A DNA stretch of 64,000 nt from Histomonas meleagridis (Eukaryota; Parabasalia; Tritrichomonadida; Dientamoebidae): contig WSYJ01000138.1 in the NCBI GenBank assembly GCA_020186115.1, forward strand, positions 310,001 through 374,000. The letters are read 5' to 3'. Positions 38,728 through 48,762 of the stretch are shown here, in pieces (within the stretch, counting starts at the first letter, position 1; the number at the start of each line of letters is the position of its first letter). The notes beneath the pieces were generated by a model. It saw only the letters and a list, made by a program, of their open reading frames with translations, did no database searches and was not told the origin of the DNA. Made by a program: the position numbers and the translations under genes.

Positions 38728-40209
38728 ATGAACTCAGCTGTTCCTTCGAAGCTTCAAAGAATCCATGATGATGGTAGAAAAGATAATTTTGTAGTAGAGA
38801 AGAAACTAGGTCATGGTTCATTTGGTACAGTTTTTCAAATTCTTAATGTAGGAACAGGGAAGAGATTTGCTTTAAAAGCAATTTCTTTAGATTTTACCGA
38901 AGATCCAGATTTCAAATCCAGATTAGATCAAGAAATAGCAATTCAAGAATCTCTTAATCATCAAAATGTTTTAAAACTTTATGATCATTTTGAGGATGAT
39001 TTCAATTCATATTTAGTTTTAGAGTTATGCACCAACCAATCTGTTGAGACCATGCTCAAACGAAAAGGCACCTTTTCTGAAATAGAAGCATCAGAACTTT
39101 TATATCAGATAATTGATGGCGTTTCATATCTTCACGAAAATCAAGTACTACATAGAGATCTTAAACTTGAAAACTTTCTTATTGGTGATGATGGTAAAAT
39201 AAAAATAGCTGACTTTGGAATTAGCACACGTATCGAAAAGAAAAAAAGAAGGCATAGCATTTGTGGTACTGTTGGTTATCTCAGTCCAGAAGTTGTATCT
39301 AAAGCGCCAAATGGTTACAGCTTCGAAAGCGACATTTGGGCTATTGGCGTTGGTGCTTTTATTATGCTAGTTGGGCATCCTCCATTTGATCGACGCAACA
39401 AAAACGAAACATATGAATGCATCAAAAATTGTAATTATTCGTTTCCAAATAACATATCACTTTCATTTGTTGCAAAGGACTTTATTCAGTCCATCTTGCA
39501 AGTAAAACCTGAGGCAAGACCTCATGCAAGCGATCTACTTAAGCATCCATTCATTCTCCAATCGCAAAATGTAAAGAAAAGTGTCATTCCAAAAGCAAAA
39601 CAAGTTCCAGAAATAATTGTGCCTAAAGTAAGTGCACCACAAACAGAACAATTACCAACATATTTGGTTTCAAGGTACTATGACAAAAATCAAAATGTAG
39701 GATTAATTTATTTACTCATGGATGGAACTGTTGGAGCGGTCTTTACAGATTTTTCAAGAATGGTTATAGACCCTTATGAAACGTTTATACATTATTATGC
39801 TAATTATCAAGTATCAAATCCTCAGATAATTGAAAAAGATGATCAAAAACATGCAAAGAAAGTTTCTATATTAACAAAATATGCAACGCTTTTAAAAAAG
39901 GATGAATCATATTTCGAACTTCCACATCCGGAACCAAATGATGTTCTTCGACATGTGAAATATTGGATCAAGTCTGAACATGGAATAATGTTTAGAACAG
40001 ATGATAGGGTAATTCAGTTAAACTTTGCAGATAAAAGAAAGTTAGTAATTTTTTGGGAAAAGAAAAAAATATACTTACTAACATCCGAAAAGAAAATTGA
40101 AACAGCACGTACCTTCAGCGAAATAAAGCAAAGAAATAAGGGAGATGAAGATATATGTAAAAGGTTTTCAATTGCTCTGAAAATGATTGATGAAATGAAT
40201 AACCAATAG
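38728..40209 (+). CDS. PLK: Polo-like kinase
   Basis: The ATG (MNSAVPSKLQ) is nine codons after a TTG. The 493-residue protein has a kinase domain with GHGSFG (28-33), ALKAI (K50), HRDLKLEN (142-149), DFG (162-164) and ICGTVGYLSPEV. The residue before ICGT is Ser, at the place of the activating Thr of PLK1. After a linker, polo boxes follow from about residue 310: LVSRYYDKNQNVGLIYLLMD, GAVFTDFSRMVID and a second box with IMFRTDDRVIQLNFADKRK. Polo kinases control mitotic entry, spindle poles and cytokinesis through phospho-peptide binding by the polo boxes. Confidence 0.93.
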   Translation: MNSAVPSKLQRIHDDGRKDNFVVEKKLGHGSFGTVFQILNVGTGKRFALKAISLDFTEDPDFKSRLDQEIAIQESLNHQNVLKLYDHFEDDFNSYLVLELCTNQSVETMLKRKGTFSEIEASELLYQIIDGVSYLHENQVLHRDLKLENFLIGDDGKIKIADFGISTRIEKKKRRHSICGTVGYLSPEVVSKAPNGYSFESDIWAIGVGAFIMLVGHPPFDRRNKNETYECIKNCNYSFPNNISLSFVAKDFIQSILQVKPEARPHASDLLKHPFILQSQNVKKSVIPKAKQVPEIIVPKVSAPQTEQLPTYLVSRYYDKNQNVGLIYLLMDGTVGAVFTDFSRMVIDPYETFIHYYANYQVSNPQIIEKDDQKHAKKVSILTKYATLLKKDESYFELPHPEPNDVLRHVKYWIKSEHGIMFRTDDRVIQLNFADKRKLVIFWEKKKIYLLTSEKKIETARTFSEIKQRNKGDEDICKRFSIALKMIDEMNNQ

Positions 40210-40657
40210 TTGCTTGTTCGAATTATTGTATCAAGAATACAAGAACAGGCAATGCGCACATGATGTCAATAACGTTTTCCTTTCGCCTTTTTGTCAACGT
40301 TTAGAATCCATAAAACGCTTTTGATGACGATCACAAAATTTGTGTTGATAAAAGAAAATTTTGAGAACACGGATTGAGTAAATTTGTATAACGATCGTTT
40401 TTGGTCAAAGGTCAATTCAAAAATATGCCGAACAATAAAAAAAGGATTTCTTTAAACCCAATGAAAAAGAACAAAAAAATTTTTTGTTTTTTAATTATAA
40501 TTCTTTTTTAAAGTGTCAAATATTGTCAATCCTAAAATAATTTATTTTCATAATCCGATCATCGTGAGCTCTTGATCACAGAGCTTTTGTTGGCATAAAA
40601 TTCTGCGACCGTTTACATTTTTCAGAAGGTTTTATCGAGCCTTGTTCAATTTGAAAA
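40210..40657. other. Intergenic, nothing recognised
   Basis: 448 bp of AT-rich sequence between the Polo kinase and a small gene. No supportable feature. Confidence 0.4.
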
Positions 40658-41059
40658 ATGGGAAGAAGAAGTTGCAACTATCGAAGAATAAAGTACATTA
40701 TTTTCAGGCCAAGAGCAAACGAAACAGTAACACTTGAAATTGACAAACAAAAATTTACCGATTCTGCGCTTATCAAACTCGAGCAACTAGAATCTTACAA
40801 TCAAAACAAACCTAAAGATGAGAGCGTATCAGAGCATCCATGTTTCCCACAGCCAATGCAAATGCTTCAAATGTACCCTCCTTTTATTCCAGCTCCTAAA
40901 ACACGTCAAGAACTAATAGCATGCTTTAAGCACACACCACCAATGCTAAGAGGCAAAAAGGGTTTACAATTTGTGAGTAATAATCAAAACGTTCAATATG
41001 ATCAGTTTCCTAATTTTAGTTTGTTCCCAGTAGAAAATGGAAATGTTCAAATGATTTAA
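40658..41059 (+). CDS. Small basic protein, unknown
   Basis: A complete 133-residue frame with a basic N-terminus (MGRRSCNYRRIKYIIF), an internal LIKLEQLESYNQNKP segment, and a proline- and methionine-rich part (PCFPQPMQMLQMYPPFIP). I do not recognise it. The length and composition suggest a real gene; no neighbour indicates its function. Confidence 0.55.
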   Translation: MGRRSCNYRRIKYIIFRPRANETVTLEIDKQKFTDSALIKLEQLESYNQNKPKDESVSEHPCFPQPMQMLQMYPPFIPAPKTRQELIACFKHTPPMLRGKKGLQFVSNNQNVQYDQFPNFSLFPVENGNVQMI

Positions 41060-41348
41060 AAATAGATCTTACGAAACACAATAAATTATTGATGTTCGTT
41101 AATTTTGTTTGAGATAATCTGATTAAGAATTCATTTTTCAATCACAGCCTTATTAGAAATTTCTTTTTGTTATTTTATATCAATATCCCACCAAAACTAT
41201 TTGCAAATCCTAAACTATGAGGGAAAAACTCAGCAGAAAATTTGATTGTGTCGTAACATTGATTTAAAGGTTTTTCACAGCTTGGCACATTTTTTTCTGC
41301 GGTGAGGATTTTCGGTTTATGTGAAATTTGTTCGAGTTTTCAATTTCA

Positions 41349-41465
41349 ATGGCCGGTGGGGAACTGTACGGACCATTGTTTCTCATCGATCATGATCGCA
41401 GAAAAAAATTTTTGAGTAAAACCAAAGAACTTTTCACATTAATTGATTTGAAACCAGATGGATAA
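41349..41465 (+). CDS. Possible 38-residue small protein
   Basis: An ATG-to-TAA frame of 38 codons reads MAGGELYGPLFLIDHDRRKK, then FLSKTKELFTLIDLKPDG. The GC-richer start (ATGGCCGGTGGGGAACTG) stands out from the AT-rich flanks, which hints at coding, but no family is recognised and the length is short. It lies in a 517-bp gap that otherwise shows nothing. Confidence 0.3.
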   Translation: MAGGELYGPLFLIDHDRRKKFLSKTKELFTLIDLKPDG

Positions 41466-41576
41466 TGTATTGTTTACTTACAAATAATAACTAGATGCAT
41501 CGATAGCTCATCATAAAAATTTGTTGCTTTCTTTTTATTTTGTTCAAGATTGAACAAGGATTTTCACTATGATTGC

Positions 41577-41972
41577 TTAACTTGGTTGTTTTATCATAAA
41601 TTGTTCAAGTGAGTAAAGAAGCTTAGAAAGCTTAAGGACATCATCGTATAAAAAGTCAATTGCTTTTATATCTTCCATTAGTCCATCTACGTTTTCCATG
41701 AGTTCGTCTAATTGTATCATTTTTTCTTTTGCAAATACATCAAATTTTGTAATAGTCTTCATACTTTCTTCAAGAGAAAGTGTTGCTACTTCTGATGTTT
41801 TAGAAACTCGAGATTTTAACTCTTGAAGAATATTGGAGTGTGATTTTATCAAAGATTTTGAATATTCTTCAAGATTACTTAATGCTTCTGAAAGCAATTT
41901 TTCACCTTTTTCTGGAGTATCAATTGCCTGGACTTGTAAATCATCAGGTATATCATATCTTAAAATCGCCAT
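41577..41972 (-). CDS. Coiled-coil protein, possibly BORCS6-like
   Basis: The 131-residue, mostly helical protein has a heptad pattern across KGEKLLSEALSNLEEYSKSL and LDELMENVDGLMEDIKAIDF to LYSLEQFM. The end, with alternating acidic and hydrophobic residues leading to LSKLLYSLEQ, resembles the last helix of BORCS6, a subunit of the lysosome-positioning BORC complex. The similarity is by eye and weak; other BLOC-type coiled coils are possible. It is divergent from the membrane protein gene at 42010, only 37 bp away. Confidence 0.4.
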   Translation of the reverse strand: MAILRYDIPDDLQVQAIDTPEKGEKLLSEALSNLEEYSKSLIKSHSNILQELKSRVSKTSEVATLSLEESMKTITKFDVFAKEKMIQLDELMENVDGLMEDIKAIDFLYDDVLKLSKLLYSLEQFMIKQPS

Positions 41973-42009
41973 TTAATTCGGGGTAGTCCAATAACGAACG
42001 TTTAAATGG

Positions 42010-42693
42010 ATGTCTCTTTTTCACCTTCTTCCAGGACTTGTACTATATTTCATATGGAGCTTCACTGAAATGAATTCAATTGGCACCGGACTAAATTTTT
42101 TGGTGAAAATGATTTTGTTTTTGTTTTCTTTGCTCTTTCAATATAAATTTTTTACAAATTCAAAAAAATATCAGCTTTTTCGAGGTTCTCCAAATATTGG
42201 TGGTTCTTATATAAAAGAGGCTTCAGTTAATCATCCAAGTAAAAATGATTTACATTTTTATGAATTAACTGTTTGGAAGGTTGACCCATATCTTCGTGGA
42301 ATATTTATTCTCTTTTCACCAATGCATTTACTTTCTGGGTTTCTAATATTAGATCCATTAAAATCACAAATCATATATTTAACAATCGTAGTAGTTCTAT
42401 ATACTTTGATGAATAAACTGGACTCTTCTCTTGAGGCAGAAGTCGTCATCACAAGAGAGCTTATAAAATCTACTGAACCGATTTCATCTCATATTTCAAA
42501 GGAAATCTTTTCGCAAAATCGAAAAAAGACTCTTAACCAAAACGAAAAAAAATATACAAAAGATGGTGTTCCGACTTGTGGTGCAAAGATTAATCAATCA
42601 TCAAGGATATACCAACGAAATCTAAAATTTATTCCACCATTTACAAAAACGAATCCATCGTTTTTTGACCGCCTGAGAGAAGTCTTTTCTTAG
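42010..42693 (+). CDS. Membrane protein, unknown
   Basis: A complete 227-residue frame with about four hydrophobic segments: FHLLPGLVLYFIWSF, LNFLVKMILFLFSLLFQYKF, LRGIFILFSPMHLLSGFLIL and QIIYLTIVVVLYTLM. A Gly- and Ser-containing loop (FRGSPNIGGSYIKEAS) lies between the second and third, and a basic C-terminal tail follows. I do not recognise the family. It shares a 37-bp divergent promoter with the coiled-coil gene. ATG at 42006 is in another frame that closes quickly. Confidence 0.6.
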   Translation: MSLFHLLPGLVLYFIWSFTEMNSIGTGLNFLVKMILFLFSLLFQYKFFTNSKKYQLFRGSPNIGGSYIKEASVNHPSKNDLHFYELTVWKVDPYLRGIFILFSPMHLLSGFLILDPLKSQIIYLTIVVVLYTLMNKLDSSLEAEVVITRELIKSTEPISSHISKEIFSQNRKKTLNQNEKKYTKDGVPTCGAKINQSSRIYQRNLKFIPPFTKTNPSFFDRLREVFS

Positions 42694-42904
42694 TGCACAA
42701 AGTTTAAGATCTGTGCTCTATTAATAGTCAATATATATATATTTTCAACAAACAAATTACGACAAATACAAATGTACTGGTTTTCAAGGATAAGCTGATT
42801 TATATGTTTGCTTTAACTCTTATACTTGCTGCAACAAATTATTTTGATGCTTATGTTTGCGTGTAAACTTTAGAAAAATATTAACGTCCACTAACGTATA
42901 TCGA

Positions 42905-43909
42905 ATGGAAGGAACACAACTGTCTGATCTCTATAAGCAAAAGCAAAAGGCAGTTGAATCCCTTGACTTTGAGGCTGCTGAACTTATTAACTCGAAAATT
43001 CTAAACACACTTCGCAAAAATGCTCAGAATCAAATAGATCAGGCACTTAATCAGGCTTCAAATGACTTAAATAATTTATTTAACAAACACAGGGGGAAGC
43101 TATTCAAGAATGCTGAAAACAAAAGACAGCAAGATTCCTATTTATATTCAAAGTATCAAGTCTTGTATGAAGAAATAAAAAATGAGCATAACATAGAACT
43201 TTTAGATCTAGAGCGAGATCGTGTGAACACTCTTTTGGAAGAATCAGAAAAAGAAGTTCCAGAACAAATTCAATATCTTGAGCAAGCCAAAAAAGAAGCT
43301 GCTTTATCCAACTTCGAAAAAGCCAAAGAACTCAAAGAAAAATCATTTGACGTCTGTGAGGAAGAGCTTGAGCGACGAAGGCTAAAAGTTAATCAACAAT
43401 TTTCCGAACTTAAAAAGCAGTTATTAGCCAGACAACAACAGGAACTTGACGAAATCACTGAAATGCACGAACATGAGTTCAATGAGTTCAACAAAGACAC
43501 ATCATCAATTGATTTATCCACATCGCAAAAATATAAGCAACAAATTTCTTCAATAAGAAATATCGCTCTTGTGAAAATCGAAGAATATTCTGTTGACAAA
43601 ACCATGAAAAATGAATCAATTCGTCGACTTGAAGAAATGATTAATGAGAAAATTTATTCATCTAAACAAACGCCGCCACCAATGCCCAAGCTAACTTCGT
43701 CCGAAAAGATGCGATTGACCGCGTTGTCTCCTTCTAAAGCAACCATGAATCAGGTCAAAGATGAATCAATTGAAGAAATTTTAAGGAAAACAAACTCTTC
43801 TTACTCATTAAGAAGAAACTCAATGCATAACAATTATGCGCATGCATCAACAGGTTTATTATCTCGTGCCTCGACTGCGAATATAGGGCATCGGACACAC
43901 CGCAAATAA
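42905..43909 (+). CDS. Coiled-coil protein with UVR-like helical hairpins
   Basis: The ATG (MEGTQLSDLYKQ) is 16 codons after a TTG. The 334-residue protein is almost entirely coiled coil from about 1 to 250, then a basic, Ser-rich tail. Two short segments resemble the UVR motif of UvrB/UvrC: LYKQKQKAVESLDFEAAELI near the start and EQAKKEAALSNFEKAKELKE around 145. UVR motifs also occur in eukaryotic coiled-coil proteins, so a repair role is not implied. A cytoskeletal structural role is plausible but not shown. Confidence 0.6.
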   Translation: MEGTQLSDLYKQKQKAVESLDFEAAELINSKILNTLRKNAQNQIDQALNQASNDLNNLFNKHRGKLFKNAENKRQQDSYLYSKYQVLYEEIKNEHNIELLDLERDRVNTLLEESEKEVPEQIQYLEQAKKEAALSNFEKAKELKEKSFDVCEEELERRRLKVNQQFSELKKQLLARQQQELDEITEMHEHEFNEFNKDTSSIDLSTSQKYKQQISSIRNIALVKIEEYSVDKTMKNESIRRLEEMINEKIYSSKQTPPPMPKLTSSEKMRLTALSPSKATMNQVKDESIEEILRKTNSSYSLRRNSMHNNYAHASTGLLSRASTANIGHRTHRK

Positions 43910-44167
43910 ATATTTGTATGTAAGTAAATTTGATTAATCGTAATATAAATTTTTAATCATTTTTTATCTGTGTATCATAAAACATCAAGCAAAACAGAAT
44001 CTAAAAATCATTTGTTTGCATATACAATAGGAAATGCTTTTTGATAAGAATATTGTAAAATTACTAAAAGACTTTACACCTTTCCTCGACTATTGTAAAA
44101 TTTATGATTTTCATTTGAGCTGAATTTTGGCTATCGGGGCACCCTAATTCCTAAAAGTGGAAATCTC

Positions 44168-44653
44168 ATGAGCTCAAAATTTGATCCTTTTTCAGCCTCA
44201 AAACTAAATGACGATGGAACACCAGTAATATCAGATAGTGAAAATTCTGAGCAAACACAATCAGAAGAAAATATATCTAAAATCAATAATAATGATAAAC
44301 TGCATGATTCTGACCCTCAAAATAAAGAAGAGCTTGCTGAAGTAGATAGCACACAAAAAATCGCGGAAGTAAAAAATAACTCTACTAAGGAAGAACAAAA
44401 ATCATTTCCATTAAAAGAAAATCAAAAAGAAGTACTTGAAGATTTTACGCCTTTTAGCAGAGACCATATTGATACTCATGTTTCTATTGTATTTGATGAT
44501 TTAATCCATCCTGAATATCCTGAATTATCTTGTTATGAAAATCCCATTCCTGAACCTGGAAACATTGTTTCTTTCGAAAAGTCAATTGCTGCCGAAATTT
44601 TAGCCAAGTTTTGCGAAAATAATTTTGGATATAAACCTACATTTAATGTTTAA
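44168..44653 (+). CDS. Acidic, probably disordered protein, unknown
   Basis: A 161-residue frame rich in Glu, Asp, Ser and Lys (KLNDDGTPVISDSENSEQTQ). An ordered C-terminal stretch carries VSIVFDDLIHPEYPELSCYE and SIAAEILAKFCENNFGYKP. The last helix resembles nothing I recognise. It lies 213 bp before the TBC gene on the same strand. Low complexity lowers confidence, but the conserved-looking end suggests coding. Confidence 0.5.
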   Translation: MSSKFDPFSASKLNDDGTPVISDSENSEQTQSEENISKINNNDKLHDSDPQNKEELAEVDSTQKIAEVKNNSTKEEQKSFPLKENQKEVLEDFTPFSRDHIDTHVSIVFDDLIHPEYPELSCYENPIPEPGNIVSFEKSIAAEILAKFCENNFGYKPTFNV

Positions 44654-44866
44654 TATAAAAATTAGATTAATTTTTTTATTAATTAATGTACTATGATTTA
44701 CTTGTTTTTCTTTTTAGATAAAGGAACATTTTCTTGCAATGTTTAATATGAATTCGAATTTATTTCGAGGTTTCAATCGAACGGTTAACTGCATTTGGAT
44801 TAACTGCTATATGCATTGAATTTTCAGAGAAAAATTTCAAAATTTATTACTTCATTTTTTAGTTGC

Positions 44867-45751
44867 ATGAAAGACCCTTCGAAGGAAGAAACAGAATGGA
44901 TCCAAATAATACAATGCCCAGAACAGCGCAAGACGCTTGAATCCAAAATTCTTGGTGGAATTCCAGATTCATTACGTTCACTTGTATGGAAACTTCTTCT
45001 TGAACCAGATTTGAAACAAATTGGTAAACTCGAAAGTGTTAGCCATTATTATGATATGTGTGAACCTGCTGCAAACAAAGTAATACTTGCTGATATTCCT
45101 CGGACAATTTTCTTTCAATCACCACAAGAAGAAATAAGCAACTCCCTTTACCGTGTTTTACGAGCCTACCATAATTATGATCCAGAAATAGGTTACATGA
45201 GTGGGATGTCATTTATTTGTGGATTTCTATTGAAATACATGGAAGAAGAAACAGCTTTCAGATGTTTTGTTTCAATCATGCATGGCCAGCATCATAATCT
45301 CCGAAATTTATACAAAAATATGAACAATAATTATCAAATAGTTTCATTAGTTTGGACTGAACTTCTCAAGATAAAGTTCCCAACTGTACATCAAAAGCTT
45401 GTTGACTTCGATATGGCCAAGACTCTGCAAGCATATGATTACACAACAGCACTTGTAATTTTTTTGGAAAAAGATTTCCCACTTGAAATCAAATCAAAGA
45501 TTTTTGATCGTTATGTGTTGTTTGGGAATAGAGCAGTAATATCTTTTTCATTAGCAATTGTGGAATTTAATAAGAATGAATTTGAAAATATAACAACGCA
45601 AAATTCGTTGTTTTCTTTTCTGTTTGGTGGACAACTGAAAACAGTTTTAAACGATCTTGGAACATTAATGGATTTGTATGATAAGAATATGTTAACAGAA
45701 GAAGAGTACAAATCAGTTTTTCAAGTATTAAATTTGGAATTCATTCCATAA
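44867..45751 (+). CDS. TBC-domain Rab GTPase-activating protein
   Basis: From the ATG MKDPSKEETEWI the protein is 294 residues; an upstream TTG adds 17 and is less likely. The TBC core shows GGIPDSLRSLVWKLLLEPDL, then LADIPRTIF with the catalytic arginine, NSLYRVLRAYHNYDPEIGY, SGMSFICGFLLKYM and a C-terminal ALVIFLEKDFPLEIKSKIFD. In active TBC proteins the second finger is a Gln in YxQGM; here the motif is YMSGM, so the glutamine is Ser. The protein may therefore act without the usual glutamine or be a binding protein only. Family members turn off Rabs in membrane traffic. Confidence 0.85.
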   Translation: MKDPSKEETEWIQIIQCPEQRKTLESKILGGIPDSLRSLVWKLLLEPDLKQIGKLESVSHYYDMCEPAANKVILADIPRTIFFQSPQEEISNSLYRVLRAYHNYDPEIGYMSGMSFICGFLLKYMEEETAFRCFVSIMHGQHHNLRNLYKNMNNNYQIVSLVWTELLKIKFPTVHQKLVDFDMAKTLQAYDYTTALVIFLEKDFPLEIKSKIFDRYVLFGNRAVISFSLAIVEFNKNEFENITTQNSLFSFLFGGQLKTVLNDLGTLMDLYDKNMLTEEEYKSVFQVLNLEFIP

Positions 45752-45932
45752 AAAAAAATTATTAATAAAATCACTTTTAAATGCTTCTGCTTCCATATCT
45801 GATGGAATTTTATGGGTAATGGATTAATAGATATATCAACTGTATTACCATTTGAAGATGACAATTTTGGTTTAAGATTTTCGAATATTATTAAGATGTC
45901 AACAATTTTAAAATTGTTTTATCTGTTCACAT

Positions 45933-47199
45933 GATATACATTTAAATATTGAATCATTAATATCAAATTATTTTGATTTAGATTTAATAGTTATTTCACA
46001 AACCAAAAAAATTTATGTTGGAAATAATCGTATTAATGATACAGAACATTATAATTTAAATGAAAAGATTATAATTCCAATAAAAGAATTAGAAATTGGT
46101 GAATATGAAATTCATGTAATATCAAATATTGAAATCACTTCAACAATTTCATATACTATAGCAACAATTGAACTATTTGAACATACTGATAAAAATTCAA
46201 ATCCCAAATATATTGAAATGCAAAACACGAATGAACATATATCAACAAAAAATTCGAATGGATGTAATAACGGAAAACTAATATGTAAAAATGGAAAATT
46301 AATATGTAAAAATGGATTTACAGGACAATTAAGTCACAAGAAAACTATTTCTTTATCACAAATAATTGTCCTTATTCTTCACATTTTTTGCAGCTGTATT
46401 AAATAAGCCTAATGAAAATGATCCATTATGTTTCTGTAATAACAATAAATGCAGTAACAAAGAGATTTGCAAATTACAAAATACATATTCAACAATTTCT
46501 GCGTCATATGGAATTTTTTATCATTGTTATGATCGAGTGATTTATATTGACAAAGATATCGATTCAAGGCTTTTAAATAAAGAAAAAAATACCTTTTGAA
46601 TTACTTAAAAATAATATAAAACATTTGATTACTTTTACAAATTGTATTTCTGCTGCGAGTGCTTATAATTATTATTATTTATCAATTAATAACTTAAGAA
46701 TTAAATTCACTGAAACAAGTTTCAAGTAACGTAATTCATTTCGAATATTTAGAACTTAAAACCATTGCTTTTGAAGATGATAAAATTTTGTTTTGTCAAT
46801 CAATAATTTAAAGAATCATTTGATTCAAATAATAAATTAAAATAAATAATTCTGAAATTACAATTAAAACTTTAAAACTTTTGTTAATTTGAATGATGAA
46901 ATAAAGAAAATTAATTTAGTTGAAAATTTGAATTTATTGTAATTGTATATAATAATGCTTTAATTAATATATTAAATGGTGAAAATTATCCATTAAGTTT
47001 ACCAAATAATGTTCAAATTATTATTAATTTTAATGGAACAGTAAATTCAAATTATAAAATTGACGAAAGTGTTATCTTTAAAGATAAAGTTACAATAATT
47101 GAAGATAAACATAAAAAAGGTTTAACAACATTTCGCATTGCTTTAGTTGCTGTCGTTGTGGTAATTATAATCCTTATAAAAAAGAAAAAAGATAAATAA
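45933..47199 (+). pseudogene. Degenerate gene for a membrane-anchored protein with a Cys-rich segment
   Basis: Separate frames on the plus strand look like pieces of one gene. The first runs HLNIESLISNYFDLDLIVIS to ELEIGEYEIHVISNIEITST. It goes on through a short Cys repeat (GKLICKNGKLICKNGFTGQ, roughly 46275-46325), stopping at 46404-46406. A second piece carries LCFCNNNKCSNKEICKLQNT. The last, from about 46975, ends with a TM helix and lysine tail (RIALVAVVVVIIILIKKKKD) at TAA 47197-47199. Beta-rich ectodomain, EGF-like Cys region and a TM-KKKK tail suggest a surface protein or membrane-anchored protease, but I cannot name the family. Confidence 0.5.
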
Positions 47200-47497
47200 T
47201 GAATGTAAAATGTCATCAACTGACGTAATGAATAAAGAATTGATTTGATAAATTTTACATCATTTCATTTTGCTATGTGCGTGTTTATTAACATTTTTAA
47301 TGCATTCTTTCAAGTCATAAAAAATTAAATCAAATTTTTCTCATCACCAGAACAAAATCAATAAACATTAACATAGTTTATGAGTACATTTATTTAAAAA
47401 AAAAATATTTCCATAATTCTTTTCTGATTTACTGAAAGTCAAGATAGGAGGGGGTCAGGACTTTTGAACACCCTATAGTTAAGATATATTTCCCCTA

Positions 47498-47545
47498 CTT
47501 ACACAAGCCTCTGAAAATCATACAGCAATAGTGATATTACTTCTA
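47498..47545 (+). pseudogene. Isolated ankyrin-module relic
   Basis: Sixteen codons read LTQASENHTAIVILLL before a TGA. This matches the start of the modules of arrays A and B (TALILASENGHTEIVKLLLEQ). Nothing ankyrin-like flanks it, so it is a relic of a lost or transposed array copy. Confidence 0.5.
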
Positions 47546-47548
47546 TGA

Positions 47549-48762
47549 CATCAACAGATTCATGTTTGTTATATTTCAAAATGAAAAGATAAAATTGAAA
47601 AAAAATAAGTGAACAGATAATTTGATTTGATATACGGACCTTTGATATGAATAATTTTTTATATGTTATTCAGCAAATCGTTTGATATTATGCAAATATG
47701 ATGGAATCATGCGAACTTTCACTCATAAAAACTATTTGTTAGTTATTTCTAGAATATTCAATTGATTGAATCAATTTCAATACGAATAATTGTTCGTATA
47801 CAGAAAGCTTTGTATCGTATACACAGAATCCCACCTGCCGAACATTGATTTTTTTCAAAATTGAATTCCGAAAATTTATTCGATTGAATTCCTACTCAAA
47901 TAAAAATTGAACATAATAAATTATAATTCACTAACAAAAAGATGCAGAAGTAGGTTCCCATTTTTGTTTGAATGACTTTAATAACGATATTATTTGATGA
48001 TTTGTATGCTAATTCTGATGGCATAAATCTTCTTCGCTAAATTTTCTCAATGATTCTTTTTGACAATCAAATTATTCTTAGATTTTTTTTTCAAACGACA
48101 GCTCATCTAATTTTCGAACATTTGATATTAGCACGAAAATATTATTTTATCCATTAAAAATATGCATATCAAAATTTTTCAAACATATATTCCAGGTTAT
48201 AATAAAGATGGTTTTTAAAACAGTATTGCTTACTCATTAAAATGATTGAGCTAATAACATTCATCTAATATTCCTAGAATAAAGCCATATTAATTACAAT
48301 TTGAAAATAAAAATATTAGATTATAATAGTGAGATTCACATTGATCTTATATAATTATATGTATGATTTAATAATATCCATAGCTACCATCCATTAAAGA
48401 AAAAGAAAAAATATATAATTAATTATATTATTATTTGTGGTGCAGAACGATAATAGTTACTTTTGATATAAAACTATAACGTTCAGGCATAGAAAATTAA
48501 AATAAAGTTCAGAATAATTATTTGACAAAATTTAAATATCTTAACAAGATATATATATATATATATATATATAAAGAAGCAAAAATAAGATAACCTATGA
48601 TATGAGCACATGAACATTTGCTAATTAACATGTAATAGCATAGAAAAAAAAAATATCTTTACGATCTGACCCGCCGAAACCGAAATTCAAATTTTCAAAG
48701 GAGAAATTTCGTTCTCTCAAATAATTAAATAATTATTCAAATTGACCGGTTAAGCAAAACAA
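47549..48762. other. Intergenic, AT-rich, with a TA microsatellite
   Basis: About 1.2 kb without a supportable gene. It holds an (AT)n tract at 48549-48573 and a GC-richer GACCCGCCGAAACCG at about 48666-48680, close to the RasGEF start, which may be a promoter element. Confidence 0.4.
48549..48573. repeat. (AT)12 microsatellite
   Basis: About 12 perfect AT dinucleotides. Confidence 0.9.
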
